A program made the position numbers and the translations under genes. A DNA stretch of 64,000 bases. Source: Cherax quadricarinatus. Taxonomy: Eukaryota > Arthropoda > Malacostraca > Decapoda > Parastacidae. The DNA is taken from contig NC_091307.1 in assembly GCF_038502225.1 (NCBI RefSeq), forward strand, positions 29,938,346-30,002,345, given 5' to 3'. Below are positions 9,501-21,054 of the stretch, one piece after another (position 1 is the first letter of the stretch; every line of letters starts with the position of its first letter). The notes under the pieces are model-generated. The model made no database searches, was not told where the DNA came from, and worked only from the letters and a program-made list of their open reading frames with translations.

Positions 9501-10038
9501 GTTCTCTGTTTATGGAGGAGACTGACTAATTTCAACACTGCATTAAATTGTCCCTTGTGATGAAAAATAAATGCGTTACACAGCTACCTCTTGCTCTCCC
9601 TATGTAACTCAGAATAGGGTAGGACGTTCATGATGCATCCAGTTTTGGTAAAAAAAAAAAAAAAAAACTGCCGTCTACACACCCACACCCAGTCAGCGGT
9701 AATTATTTCCCAGAATGGTTGCCCTGACAGACTGGTTTGTGGCCACGAGTCCTGGTGACCCTCTGCTCTAACAATGCTCATGCTTCTCGTTTCATATTCA
9801 ACCTTCTCACAGTCCACCTACTAACCTGAAAAAACACTACTTGTAGTATGGCATCATTTAATATATTTCGCTTGGTCTCATGCCTCTCCTTTATAATGGT
9901 TAAGGAACTGACCACCACCTATCAAACTTGAGGGAATAATCACCTCAGAAGTACCTCTCCGCTCTTACTGTCTCTAGTGTAATAATTTCTTATTTTGAAC
10001 TTCAATAGCCTGTCGTGCAGACAAAAAAGTTCAACAAA
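9500..10038. other. No recognised feature
   Basis: An A18 tract lies at 9649-9667. Nothing else is identifiable. Confidence 0.3.
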
Positions 10039-10090
10039 AGTGATACCCGAGTGTTGCAAGTGTCTAAACTTGCAACACTTAGGTATCACT
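10039..10090. repeat. 23-bp-arm hairpin
   Basis: AGTGATACC-GAGTGTTGCAAGT pairs with ACTTGCAACACTTAGGTATCACT across the loop GTCTAA, with about one mismatch. The arm words TGTTGCA and GTCTAA also occur at the tips of the PLE-type hairpins (for example 41150-41187), so this may be a minimal relic of that family. Confidence 0.65.
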
Positions 10091-10508
10091 GAGTGCCAAT
10101 CTGCAAGATGCCAACTAGACGTTATCAATAAACTAAGATTACTCATAGATTTAAGCTATCAATGTAAACTTTATTCTGCAAGTCTATTAGTCAACAATAT
10201 TAGAAGAGTTGAAATAATTAGTGCTAGAAAATATGTTGGCAATATTTATACATCAAGGAACTTTGCACAGACGAATACTACACCTCACTAGTGCCAGGGC
10301 GTAGTGTACTTGATCATACCTCCAACCTCTCTTATTTAGTTGTGATGGCAGGTCGCGTCGTAGCTCCCATCTTTTTAGCTACAGATTTTATCATCTCCTG
10401 ACCTTTAGGTCTATCATATCTACTCTTGAAATTGTGTAGTTTTTTCCTTAGCCGCCTTCTCCGTCTAGTATACAGGGCCTTTTATCAGTGGACTTCTAGT
10501 CTAATGCA

Positions 10509-11015
10509 ATGTTTGCAGCCTTCACAGAGACCAATACAAAAGATCACTTTGACAGTGAAATATGGATAAAACCTTTTAGATGCGACAGAAAGAACAGGCA
10601 ACAAGGGGGGGGGGGGGTTGACCTGTATGTCAAAGAGTCGCTCATCTGCACGGAGTTCCTGAACACCACAAATGATGTAGTTGAAGTTCTATCAACAAAG
10701 ATCGAGAACCAAAACCTAGTCATTGTGGTTGTATATAAGCCACCAGATGCAACCTCCCAACAGTTCAAGGAACAGCTACTGAAAATTTATTACTGTCTGG
10801 AAAGATTTCCAGCTACATCCCCAAACATCTTACTGCTTGGTGATTTCAACCTAAGGCATACAAAATGGAAGAATGTAGCGAATAATGTTATAGCAGAAAC
10901 AATCCCTGGAGGCAGCGCAGATGAAAAGTCTCACACACGTGAGCTACTAAGTGTCTGCGATAAACACCTTAAGCCAGCAGATAGTGGAGCCAACAAGACA
11001 AGAAAACACACTTGA
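10509..11015 (+). pseudogene. LINE A endonuclease domain (APE-type) fragment
   Basis: The 168-residue frame begins MFAAFTETNTK and keeps EEP-fold landmarks: an ETN/ETxT element near residue 7 (the Glu that binds metal in APE-like nucleases), GGGVDLYVKESL near residues 35-46, VVVYKPPD near 73-80, and LLLGDFNLRHTKWK near 109-122 (the GDFN motif). A G-run at 10605-10617 codes the GGGG and may be a slippage site. After residue ~160 the frame shifts: the expected ENTLDLIFTNNEDL continues in another frame at 11000-11050. In an active element this domain nicks target DNA; here it is broken. Confidence 0.75.
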
Positions 11016-11639
11016 CCTTATCTTCACAAATAATGAGGACCTGGTAAGAGATATAACAATATCAAAAACGACTAATTCTGATCACAATCTAATCGAAAGT
11101 CCAGACTTACATGCACAGGGGTCCTGATCAGCAAAATGCATGTAACTGTGAAGGTGTCTTCACAAAATACAACTTCAACAACAAGAACATCAACTGGGAC
11201 CAGGTAAACCATATCTTAAATGAAACATGTTGGGAAGATATCTTAAATAACATGGATCCAAACGAGTGCCTTGAAAGGATCAACTTCCTGGCAGATGAAG
11301 CATGTTCTAGGCATATTCCCCTAAGAAAGAAGAGCAGGAGTAAACTGGAGAGAAAGACGCTCCCTCTACAGAAGACGACGAAGAATCACCGAGCTCCTCA
11401 TGAACGCTAGAATATCTGATACTAGGAACGAGGCGCTGACCAGGGAAGTGGAAACTATCGAACTTCAGTTAAAGGACTTCCGGGAACCAGGAGCTTAAAG
11501 ATATTAGTGAAATTGAAAGAAATTCTAAACATTTCTTTTCATATGCCAAAAACAAAGCAAATACCACATCTGGTATCGGGCCCTAACTCAGACAGGATGG
11601 GACTTACACAGATGACAACAAGGAAATGAGAGAAATACT

Positions 11640-13394
11640 GAAATTCCAGTATGACACTGTTTAGTGAGCCACTAATCAGTCTGAGGATCGATGATCCAAA
11701 TGATTTCTTCATTAATGAGCCTCAAAACTCCATCAATGTATGCCAGATTTCCGACATTACCCTAACTCCGACAGACTTTGAAAAAGCCATTGATAACATG
11801 CCCATGCACTCAGCCCCAGGCCCAGACTCGTGAAACTCTGTGTTCGTTAAGAACTGCAAGAAACCCCTCTCACGTGCCCTAAGTATACTATGGAAAAGGA
11901 GCTTAGACATGGGTGAAATTCCACAGTCACTTAAAACAACGGATATATCCCCACTCCATAAAGGTGGCAGCAAAGCATTAGCTAAGAACTATAGACCAAT
12001 AGCTCTAACGTCGCACATCATAAAAATCTTTGAAAGAGTGGTAAGAAGCAGGATTGCAAACCACCTGGATTCCCAAAATCTGCACAATCCAGGGCAACAT
12101 GGGTTCAGGGCAGGTCGCTCCTGCCTCTCACAACTACTGGATCACAATGATGCACTGATGCCTTGGATGCACTGAAAGAAAATCAGAAATGCAGATGTAA
12201 AAAACACAGACTAAAAAAAAGCATTTGACAAGTGCGATCATGGCGCAATAGAGCACAAAATACGTGCTAAAGGAGTAACTGCCAAAGTGGGGAGATGGAT
12301 CTTCAGCTTCCTGACCAATCGAACACAAAGAGTAGTGGTCAGAGTTAAATCGGAGGCTGCCATAGTGAAGAGCTCTGTTCCACAAGGCACAGTACTCCCC
12401 CCCATCCTGTTCCTCATATCAGACATAGACGGAGATGTAATCCACAGCACCGTATCACCCTTAGCAGACAATACTAGGATCTGCACGAGGCTGTCATCTA
12501 CTGAGGACGCGGTTAACCTCCAAGAAGATATAAACTAAGTTTTCCAGTGGGCAACGGAAAACAATATGATGCTCAATGAGGACAAATTCCAACTACTCCG
12601 TTATGGAAAACTGGAGGAGATAATAACTACAACAGTATACCACAAACTCTGGCCATACAATAGAGCGGAAAAATAATGTAAGGGACCTGGGAGCAGTAAT
12701 GTCTGAGGATCTCACTTTCAAGGATCACAACAGTAACACGATCACAGGTGCAAAGAAATGATAGAATGGATAATGAGAACGTTCAAAACGAGAGATGTCA
12801 AGCCAATGATGATCCTCTTCAAATCACTTGTTCTCTCTAGGCTGGAATACTGCTGTACATTAACATCTCCGTTCAAAGCAAGTGAAATTGCAGATCTAGA
12901 GAGTGTACAGAGATCCTTTACTGCACGTATAAGTTCTGTCAAGCACCTTAACTACTGGGAACGCTTGGAAGCACTGGACTTGTACTCGTTGGAACGCAGG
13001 AGAGAGAGATATCATAATCTACACTTGGAAAATCCTGGAAGGAATGGTCCCGAATCTGCACACAGAAATCACTCCCTATGAAAGTAAAAGACTGGGCAGG
13101 CGATGCAAAATACCCCTAATTAAAAGTAGGGGCGCCACTGGTACACTAAGAGAAAACACCATAAGTGTCCGGGGCCCAAGACTGTTCAACAGCCTCCCAC
13201 CAAGCATAAGGGGAATTACCAATAAACCCCTGGCTGCCTTCAAGAGAGAGCTGGACAGATACCTAAAGTCAGTGCCGGATCAGCCGGGTTGTGGCTCGTA
13301 CGTTGGACTGCGTGCGGCCAGCAGTAACAGCCTGGTTGATCAGGCCCTGATCCACCCGGAGGCCTGGTCGTGGACTAGGCCGCGGGGGCGTTGA
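11640..13394 (+). pseudogene. LINE A reverse transcriptase, broken
   Basis: Successive frames read TLTPTDFEKAIDNMP (near 11757), HKGGSKALAKNYRPIALTSH (near 11958), GQHGFRAGRSCLSQLLDH (near 12095), KKAFDKCDH (near 12218), SSVPQGTVLPPILFL (near 12370), and an LADN-TRIC where other copies have FADDTRIC, so the catalytic Asp pair is damaged. The tail reads HLNYWERLEALDLYSLERRRERY and GATGTLRENTISVRGPRLFNSLP, then KSVPDQPGCGSYVGLRAAS. In-frame stops include CTCGTGAAACTC (a TGG to TGA type change) near 11828. Confidence 0.8.
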
Positions 13395-13429
13395 TCCCCG
13401 GAATGACCTCCAGGTAGGTAGACTCCAGG

Positions 13430-14003
13430 TAGGTGGTCCATGAGGGCCTTAACCAACGTACTAGTGAGAAAGCGTCTCCTCGTGACGCTGTCAACTGTCA
13501 TATCTGATTCACTCGACATGTCCTGGGTTTTCCTAGACGTGTCCACAGTAAATTTCTCTGTACTTCAAGTTTCTCAGAAGTGGTAGTAATGCCTCCGTCC
13601 ACGTGACCATGACGTCATCAATTTCCTTAACGAATACGTGAAGGGGTAAACAGAGTGAGCTAGCTAGCTAGAAAGAACGTACACGGAATGACACACAAGA
13701 GACCCTAAACTCTACGCTATCAACCAAGAAAATTCGCTTCCAATAGAGATCAAGTCCATCTAGAATGAGCTTAGAATAGCGTAGGAGACACTAATCACCT
13801 CAGACCATTTTGGCGACGAAAAACTGGAATGAAATATAAAGAGGGAGGGACGGAGATTTAAGACGAGAAAGTTTAGTAACGTAACCTTTCCCAAAGTAAC
13901 AGTAGTTTTTTTTTTATCAAGGAACACCCAAGACAGTGTCACTGATTAAATTAGAGATGTTGCAACATTTTAATGCAACCACGTGAAAACAGGTGTGCGC
14001 AAG
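13430..14003. other. No recognised feature
   Basis: No sustained ORF. GCTAGCTAGCTAG occurs near 13660. Nothing repeats elsewhere that I could recognise. Confidence 0.3.
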
Positions 14004-14104
14004 TAGCGTCACCATGCTGCTAGCAGCGTCGCCATACTTCTAGCAGCGTCGCCATGCTGCTAGCAGCGTCGCCATACTTCTAGCAGCGTCGCCATGCTGC
14101 TAGC
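14004..14104. repeat. 20-bp minisatellite with 40-bp higher order
   Basis: Five units of AGCAGCGTCGCCATNCTNCT in which CATGCTGCT and CATACTTCT alternate, giving a 40-bp higher-order repeat. Confidence 0.88.
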
Positions 14105-14815
14105 ACAATAGGTCAAGCAGAGCCCTTCCTACCACCGCCAACACATGGAAGACACGTATAAACATTTACAGTTATGCGTGAGGCAGGCAGCCACAGACGG
14201 TAGCCTCAAGTCTCGCTCGCTGCACATGCTCATGACACGTTTAAGTCTTCTTGAAGCTGCCTCACTCAGCTTATTTACTGCCACAACTCAAGACTGCCCC
14301 CACAGTGAATTGTTTCAGTTATTTGGTAAATGAGAGTGAAAATCAATGTACAGACTCAAAACTACTTATACTTGTGTGCATACATACACACAAAAAATAT
14401 ATACTGGGAGGGGGACTCCAACCGTAGTCCTTTTATATACTAGGCCCAACGTCATAGCCATTCACCCACTGAGGTTACAGTAGGATCATTTTTTTTTTTA
14501 CAAGAAACACAACTGACTAAATTGTATCAACAGCACCATCTGTGACCTTACTAACTTCACAGCTCCAGAACATTATTTTCATGCCCCTAAAAGCCACACA
14601 GTTCATAAACCAAGGAGCTAGGGAAGACTCATCAGGGTAACTAGGGATCCCAGGTCAGCTAGTGTTCCTCCATTCTTATGTTGAGTCTTAATGTACGACT
14701 GTTAATGAATAAACAGAAAACTGGGCAGAGACTTGAATTGCAGTCCTAGTACATGGCTGGACCCACGATTCGAGTCTTGGCATAATATTCCATTTATTAA
14801 CAACCGTTCATTACG
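14105..14815. other. No clear feature; possible tRNA-SINE relics
   Basis: GGACTCCAACCGTAGTCC near 14413 and CACGATTCGAGTCTTGGC near 14763 look like isolated B-box-type or T-arm-like words, but no complete element could be built around them. Confidence 0.25.
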
Positions 14816-14948
<133 letters not shown>

Positions 14949-15059
14949 GATATACACAACATGGTGCAAAAGATTTCAGAGCTACATTGCTGATGTAACG
15001 ATGACATATACAGTACATGAGATACATGTCTAGTACATATTGTTACGTGTTTGTCATTG

Positions 15060-15715
15060 ATTATAATGCGAAAATCTCATCCAGCTCCTCAGAGCTGGGG
15101 TGCGTGCCCAAGATACAACAGGCATTACCCCTCTGAACAGCAGCGCTGAGTCGCTGGAACAGAAAACTAGCTGACATGGGATCCCTAGTTACCATGATCA
15201 GTCTTTTGCCTAGCTCCTTAACGAACTTGGATGCATTCTTTCCCTATGAGCCAAGGGTCTCCGAGCCTATGGGAACAAACATATAATGAGAGGCAAGTTC
15301 TCTATTTTCTAGACTTTTGGGACTCCATGAAGCTGGCACCTGCTCTTCCTCCTTCCCTGGTGTATTGGAGATAGGTATCAGCCGCCACCACCACCACCAC
15401 CTGCCTGCCGTCTGTCCAGGCTTGAAGGGTAATACCATCTGGACGCTTTTGGCTGCCATCAGATCTGCATAATTCGGGTGGCTCTCTTATTGCTGGGCAT
15501 CCGGTTGTTGTGAGGCTTCTGTTGAAAAATGTTATTAGCCTCTTCATGTCTTGCAATCTTTCCCTCGGATTTACGGCACACAAGACCATTTTACCCAAAT
15601 CGGTCTGCTGCTTCAATGCCACAAATACACCTGTGTTCGGCGAGCATAGGGGTGGCAAGTCGAAGGTCAACACCAATGCTGATGGTCTGTGGGGTCGAGG
15701 CGTGTGCCAAGGCTG
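15060..15715 (-). pseudogene. TE-derived C-terminal domain, possibly nuclease-like
   Basis: Minus-strand frames read LPPLCSPNTGVFVALKQQTDLGKMVLCAVNPRERLQDMKR, then PAIREPPELCRSDGSQKRPDGITLQAWTDGRQVV, then ENRELASHYMFVPIGSETLGS, a stop, and GKNASKFVKELGKRL..., ending [10 protein letters not shown]. The RPDG...W..GR pattern followed by a lysine/aspartate-rich region is reminiscent of the C-terminal parts of some invertebrate retroelement polyproteins, possibly a PD-(D/E)XK-like nuclease fold; that is from memory and unproven. The in-frame stop at 15245-15247 and a frameshift near 15350, in the GGTGGTGGT run, make it a pseudogene. No RT motifs lie next to it. Confidence 0.5.
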
Positions 15716-15789
15716 ACGTTTAAAGATGCGAATCCCAAGGCACGGTATTCATCCAATATCTCTTCTTCATTCCTAGTGACATTCAGGGG

Positions 15790-16965
15790 CGTAAATCATA
15801 ACACTACCATCCTTTGCAAATGATACTAGAATTTGTATGAAAGCGGCAGCCATATTAGACACAGCGAGCCTACAAGCTGACTTAAACCAAGTCTTCTAGT
15901 GCGCCACTGATAACACGATGTTCAATGAGGACAAATTTCAAATTTCAGTTAAATCAGGGAAGAATGGCGAAAATAAAAACAAGATCAAAGTACAAGGCAA
16001 ATTCAAACCACTCAGTAATGCGAGTCAAATGTAAAACACTTGGAGGTTACAATCTCACGTTCAAGGAGCACAAGGTTATCGCAACTTCAAAGAATATGAT
16101 AGGATGGATAACTAGAACCTTCAAAACAAGAGATGACAGGCCAATGATACGCTCCAGGTCATTCTTTCTAGGTGGAATATTACTGAGTACTAATGGCTCC
16201 CTTCAAAGCAGGCGAAATTGCAGAGCTGGAAAATGTAGAGAACCTTCAAGGCTCGTATAAACCCAGTCAAACACCTAAATTACTTTAAGTCCCTAGAACT
16301 GGTCTCCTTAGAAGGTAAGCCAGAAAGATATAATTTACACCTGATGATACTAAAGGAATTGGTCCCAAACCTACACACCAAAATTAATGCTTATGGACAC
16401 AAGAGTCTTGGCAAACGGTACAGGATACCTCCAATGAAAAGCTGGGGAGCGATGAGTACACTGAGACAAAGCTCAAGTGTTAAGGGACCGCGACTCTGCA
16501 ACACCCTTCTGTCAGTAATATGTACTCATCCATATGGAGCCCCTCTGACTGAGCGTTACTGTCACACGACTTCCCTTCTACCAGCCTGGCTAGGTGCCAG
16601 GCTGGGCTGTAGGCCGATAAGTTAGCAGACCAGGATAGGAAGCAGACGTGCTGAAGGTTGGGTTTCATCTTACTATGTCAATATACTACAATAGACTAAG
16701 TGTTTAGAACTAAGTGTCTAGAACTCGTATTACACTTCCTCCATGCAAGAGAGGGATTACCAACAAACCCCTCAGCCGTCTTCAATAAGGTACTTGACAG
16801 ATTCCTCAGAACAGTTTCTGATCAGCCGGGTTGTGGTGCATACATTGGACTGCACGCGGCGGGAGGTAACAACTTGATCGATCATGCTAGCAGCCAGCAG
16901 GGCTGGTCTAGGACCAGTCTGCAGAAGCGATGACCACCGGAAGCCACTCCAGGTAGACCCCAGGC
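15790..16965 (+). mobile_element. LINE family A, copy 3 (highly diverged)
   Basis: Plus-strand relics include TTTGCAAATGATACTAGAATT (FANDTRI, a degraded FADD box, near 15814), MIGWITRTFKTRDDRP near 16097, PNLHTKINAYGHKSLGKRYRIPPMKSWGAMSTLRQ near 16365-16470, and a 3' end DQPGCGAYIGLHAAGGNNLIDHA near 16817-16885. It ends GACCACCGGAAGCCACTCC. About 220 bases (16512-16735) without family A similarity interrupt the copy. It is older than the other A copies, judging by divergence. Confidence 0.75.
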
Positions 16966-17367
16966 ACCCCATTAAAAAATCGCGAGGAAAATAAAGAGGC
17001 CTATGCTGCATAAGCTTCACAAAGGATGGCAAAAGCATTTTCAAACAAGTTGTTTTAGATGATATGTGTGTTTTTTCCCGATTCTCGTAAGATTAATCTC
17101 CGACTATTCCTATTGGAGGGCCAAACACTCACGTCCTGCCGATTCCTGTATAACTTTTCTCTCGTATGTAGGAGCCCACCTAGCCTGCTCACTTCCCAAG
17201 GGCACGTGGATATGGCCCATGAGGTCACTAAGGCAAAAGTTTACTGCAGAGTGGGCTCGCTACAGCAGCCTTTGTCTCGATATCAGCCTGTTAATTCCTG
17301 GGACAACATGTCCCAGACACCAAAAGAACTCCACATACTTGTGCCACGCGTTCTGTTCAAGTTTATC

Positions 17368-17419
17368 CTTTGTATGGACTGATGAAGCCACTGTGTGGCG
17401 AAACGTTTCCTCAATAAAG
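17368..17419 (+). ncRNA. Hammerhead-like ribozyme motif (core intact)
   Basis: Helix I 5' strand CTTTGTATGGA (17368-17378), core CTGATGA (17379-17385), extra A, helix II GCCAC-TGT-GTGGC (17387-17399), GAAA (17400-17403), CGTT, then TCC (17408-17410) pairing with GGA, and AAAG (17416-17419) pairing with CTTT. A15.1-U16.1 with only CG between them cannot close a monomer helix III, but ACGT is self-complementary. This copy stands alone, without an inverted partner. Confidence 0.62.
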
Positions 17420-17639
17420 ATACCCAAGAGTTGCACATGTGTCTAATTTAACAACCTGGGGTGTATGTATGTATAATGTTCGCCAAGACCAGGGTCCTGG
17501 CACGGGTCTTAATCTTGAGATGACCCGTCTCTGGCTCCTGAAGGAGAATTGATTCTTCACTGTCGCAGCATATGCTGCTCAAGCACTGTTCCGGACAGTT
17601 CAGCTAGTGTGCCTCATAAGCGACTGAGGTTACTCCATC

Positions 17640-19226
17640 TCAGCTGTTTCCTGAGCTGGGGACTGGGCTCTGTCCGCTCTGATAATCTGCAGATTCATGG
17701 CATCCACTGTTTCCTGCTCTGTCAGTAATCACACCCTCAGGAGTGTGCTGACCATCTGCCGGAACATGCTCTGTTGTTCCGTGGAGGTGATTGTGTTGCA
17801 GATAATATCCGTGAATGCCTTGATGAGTATTAAGAGATCCTCTTTGTTGAGGGTCTGCGTTGTCGGTGGGTTCGAAGCAGTGGATATTATCTGGGCTGTT
17901 GTAATCTGTGGGGACTGCTGAGGGTTGCATTTCTTCACTGTGCACACCGTGGCCTGTTGCTGTATGCCAAGTTGTGTACCCGGCATCTGCTGGTGAGGTG
18001 CAGCCACAGCCTGCATAGTGGCTGTGCCTGGCAAGGAGGCCGGTGGGGGCTCGTGTAGTGCCATCTGCTGATTGCGTTGCCTATATGTTTCCTGTTGGCG
18101 CCGCTTGTTCCTCATGTTTTTGTTTCTTCGTTGCGGTAGTGGGGAGAAGATGCTCCTGTTCATGACGCCTGGTTGAGTCTTCAAGGGTCGGAAATTCCTG
18201 GGCATTGAGTTGGGTTGCCTGATGAGAGTTCTGCAGTATGGCAGGATTCTCTGCACCCATCGTCTGCTGAGGGTGATGCTCTGCCGTAGCCTGCTGTCTC
18301 GTCGTTGGTGTCTTCCAGGCCTCACGAATTCTAGTGAGCCTCTCAGGGCATCGAGGGTTCCAGGCATGGTGTTTCTGCCTGCAATTCGGGCATCGTGGAG
18401 TGGGTGGCGATGCATTCTTCAGCTTGGTGATGCATTCCTCGGTAGGGTGGGGCTGACTGCAGACACCGCAGATTACTCTGTTCGGACAGAGTGCACCCGG
18501 GTGTCCGTAACGCTGGCACTTGAAACAGCGAACTGGTTCTGCCGTGTAGGTCCTGACATCGTACCTGCCCCAAGAACCGAGGTCCAGCTGGGATGGCAGC
18601 GGTCCTACATGCTGAATGAGGACCTGCCGGGTTGGTGCGTTGCCTGCCGATTTTGCCTTGAGACGCTGAGCTGACACGACACTGGGGTGAGCTGCTACTG
18701 CCTCGATGGGCATCATCAGCGGGTATCGCATCACTACACTCTTGGTGACCTTCTGCCGAGAATCCAGTTCCTCCAGGGTGAAGGAGTAGTCTGTCTCCAT
18801 GACTTTCTTCAAGGTGATATGCATTTCCCTACTGATAGGAGTCAGTATTGGTTCTCCCCTCAGGTTGAACCATATCTTGAACCTCAGTTTGTGCCGTGTT
18901 TCCAGGTGTGTAACCACGCCATAGTGGGTTTTGTGTTCCCCATAAGCCTTTACCTGGAATCTGGAAGGTGATTTGAGCTGGTTTACCTGCTCCTTGGAGG
19001 GACGGCGTGTCTTACTGTTCACATTGATCCATCCTTCCGTATTCTCTGGCTGCATGGTTAGGCTTGTTAGAACTGGAGACTTTTCCTCTGATGACACGGA
19101 GTGGTCTCGCAACTTCTTCGCTAGGATTGCGCCCCACATTTCTAAATCCGAGTCGTCCATTTCTAAATCCGAGTCATCCGTCGTGTCCCTGGAACATCGT
19201 GACCTCTTCCTTTCGGCAGAAGCCAT
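17640..19226 (-). pseudogene. LINE ORF1 (gag-like) with zinc knuckles, frameshifted
   Basis: A 418-residue frame ends at 18081; translation from the Met at 19226 (MASAERKRSR) is more plausible than from the first Met at 19337, because the extra N-terminus is made by a 28-bp palindrome. Three CCHC-type clusters lie near residues 271-330 of the long frame: CFKCQRYGHPGALC, CGVCSQPHPTEEC and CPNCRQKHHAWNPRC. This is the hallmark of ORF1 nucleic-acid-binding proteins of Jockey- and I-like LINEs, which package element RNA. A basic, Gln-rich tail continues in another frame from about 18130 to 17640 (NKNMRNKRRQQETYRQRNQQ...), so one indel separates them. DDSDLEM is tandemly duplicated at residues 54-67. 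No endonuclease or RT follows; downstream sequence is replaced by unrelated DNA and a hammerhead-like repeat. Confidence 0.72.
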
Positions 19227-19261
19227 GTGTCTGTCCACGAATGTGTGGGGATACGCTACCC

Positions 19262-19289
19262 AAAATCTTGGGTAGCTACCCAAGATTTT
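19262..19289. repeat. Perfect 28-bp palindrome
   Basis: AAAATCTTGGGTAG followed directly by its reverse complement. It overlaps the spurious N-terminal extension of the gag-like frame (ILGSYPRFWVAYP). Confidence 0.85.
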
Positions 19290-19394
19290 AGACTCTATAA
19301 CCTCACTCGGTACATCATCAGATGCAGCATTCTCCACCTGACCTCAGCATCCTGAACCTGACTATAAATACTCGCGTACCTTCCACCCCAGGTA

Positions 19395-19500
19395 GATCTG
19401 TTTGTGACTTGAAAAAGCCCACTGTGTGTGCGAAACGTTGTCAATAAAGGATCACATTATACTGCATATGTTTATATTTCCATTGTGTCGGTATTTTATA
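19395..19500 (+). repeat. Diverged hammerhead-like repeat end
   Basis: GACTTGAAAAAGCCCACTGT, GTGTGCGAAACGTTGTC, AATAAAGGATC and TGTCGGTATTTTATACCA follow the same order as the 3' ends of the PLE-type hairpins, but the CTGATGA core is degraded to CTTGAAA. Confidence 0.55.
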
Positions 19501-20110
19501 CCATTTATTTCCACCCCAAGATGTTGTCCAGGCAGGCAGGCAGTATGCCAGGTAGGCAGCACGCCAGGCAGCCAATCAATAGAGGGTCATTCAAATGCCA
19601 GTAGTCAATCGTGGAGCTCCTTACGACTTTTACCGGCGACAAAAGTCTCCCAACTTGGAGGATAGTCAATCACGGTAAGTAATTTAAGGTGTTAGCAGCT
19701 CTTCTTCCTTAACAAGCCTTCACTGAAACTTTGTGGTCACCAACTCTCACAACCAACCCAACTGATCTTCAGGGAACTTTTTACCCAGTGGTTTCCTTGT
19801 TGTGTTCTAGAAAAAAAAAACACCTGTTGTAAAATAAACTATTCACTGATGACAGTTGCATAATGAAGACGTAACAGGCATCGAGCACCTGCAATATTAA
19901 AGAGTACACGTAACCAACTGTTTAAAATATATAGACTGATACCTACTAACATGCGAATATGATACCCATGGGCCTCTCAGCGGACCACCACACAATGGAC
20001 TTCACTTGCCGCTCCAACTCAGACTGGGTATTATTTACTAATTACGGTTTGGGAAAATAAGCAATAAACTACAACATAATGAATGACTAAAGCACTGTAA
20101 TGCCACTACA
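19500..20110. other. No recognised feature
   Basis: A short GCAGGCAGGCAGTATGCCAG-type duplication occurs near 19530. No coding signal. Confidence 0.3.
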
Positions 20111-20112
20111 GT

Positions 20113-20205
20113 CTACCTGGAGTTTACCTGGAGAGAGTTCCGGGAGTCAACGCCCCCGCGGCCCGGTCTGTGACCAGGCCTCCTGGTGGATCAGAGCCTG
20201 CCAAT
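20113..20205 (-). mobile_element. LINE family A, 3' end fragment
   Basis: TTTACCTGGAGAGAGTTCC, GTCAACGCCCCCGCGGCC and GACCAGGCCTCCTGGTGGATC match the antisense 3' end of family A (compare 48095-48165). The match stops at GAGCCTG. Confidence 0.8.
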
Positions 20206-21050
20206 GGTATGGTGGATTATCAATTTATTGCCTACTGCCTTTGTTGCACGTAGACAGATTTGTCAGTCTGATTGTTGGTATTAGAGTAGAAGTCAGTTTA
20301 AACTGCCAGAGGCTACCAACCTGAAGAAAAATTCTTAATATGTCACAGGATATTCACAGGTTAATAGTATAGTGATGAATCAGTCTTCACAGTACAGCGA
20401 TGGACCACAAAAGTAGCAGCATTGTGTAGCAGGAGAGAGGGTGTGTGGAAGATAGGAGAGGTGGCAGGATAGAGAAAGAAGTGTGGTAGGAACTAGGATG
20501 CCTCCAGTAGCACAAGGACTACTCATCCTTCAGTTTTCTGGACTTTTCTAAGGCCTTTTTATTTTTTTTTACCATGTAGCAGTACTATCATTATATTATT
20601 ACTCTACCATTATTATTCGTATATTTAGTAGTGTTCATATGCGATACCAGGATTGGTTTTGCGAACGTGCGAGGATAGCGTGCCGAGTCAACGATAATCA
20701 CTGTTGACCAGGTGAGTTAAGGTGGAAAGGGAGAGGGAGGTTAAGGACAAGGAAAAGGTGGGAATCATGGTGGGTGAGGGGAAAGCACTTAAGATGACAG
20801 GTACGTGACATCTGGAGGCTGCTACATCACGTTCACGACACACTCCAGGGGAGGTCACATACAAGTTTCTCAAGAGTGGACCCTTCGTACACACCAGTCC
20901 AGGGACACTCATGATTCAGCAGTTCTGAGTACATCTGCAGTGTACTGCTGTCCTACACGAAGACGAGGTGACAAGAGCTAAAGCGATGGAGTGCTAATCA
21001 ACCTACGTACTTCTTAATTCCTGCCCTGTTCATGACTTCATCAAATTAGT
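20205..21050. other. No recognised feature
   Basis: No repeat shared with the rest of the window and no ORF with family-level similarity that I recognise. Confidence 0.3.
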
Positions 21051-21054
21051 GGTC

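Larger units (their letters stand above)
10495..13430 (+). mobile_element. LINE family A, copy 2 (EN + RT, decayed)
   Basis: The longest family A copy. An endonuclease region (10509-11100) is followed by a linker with NNKNINWDQVN and LERINFLADEACSRHIPLRKK, then an RT (about 11640-12560), a downstream region with MIEWIMRTFKTRDVKP and LSRLEYCCTLTSPF, and a 3' tail PGCGSYVGLRAASSNSLVDQA ending in GGTAGACTCCAGGTAGG. Frames are interrupted repeatedly, so it cannot make a protein. The architecture (APE-type endonuclease, RT, no LTR) is that of CR1/Jockey-superfamily LINEs. It supplies the intact version of the region into which the 50.5-53.2 kb minisatellite has grown in copy 7. Confidence 0.88.
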
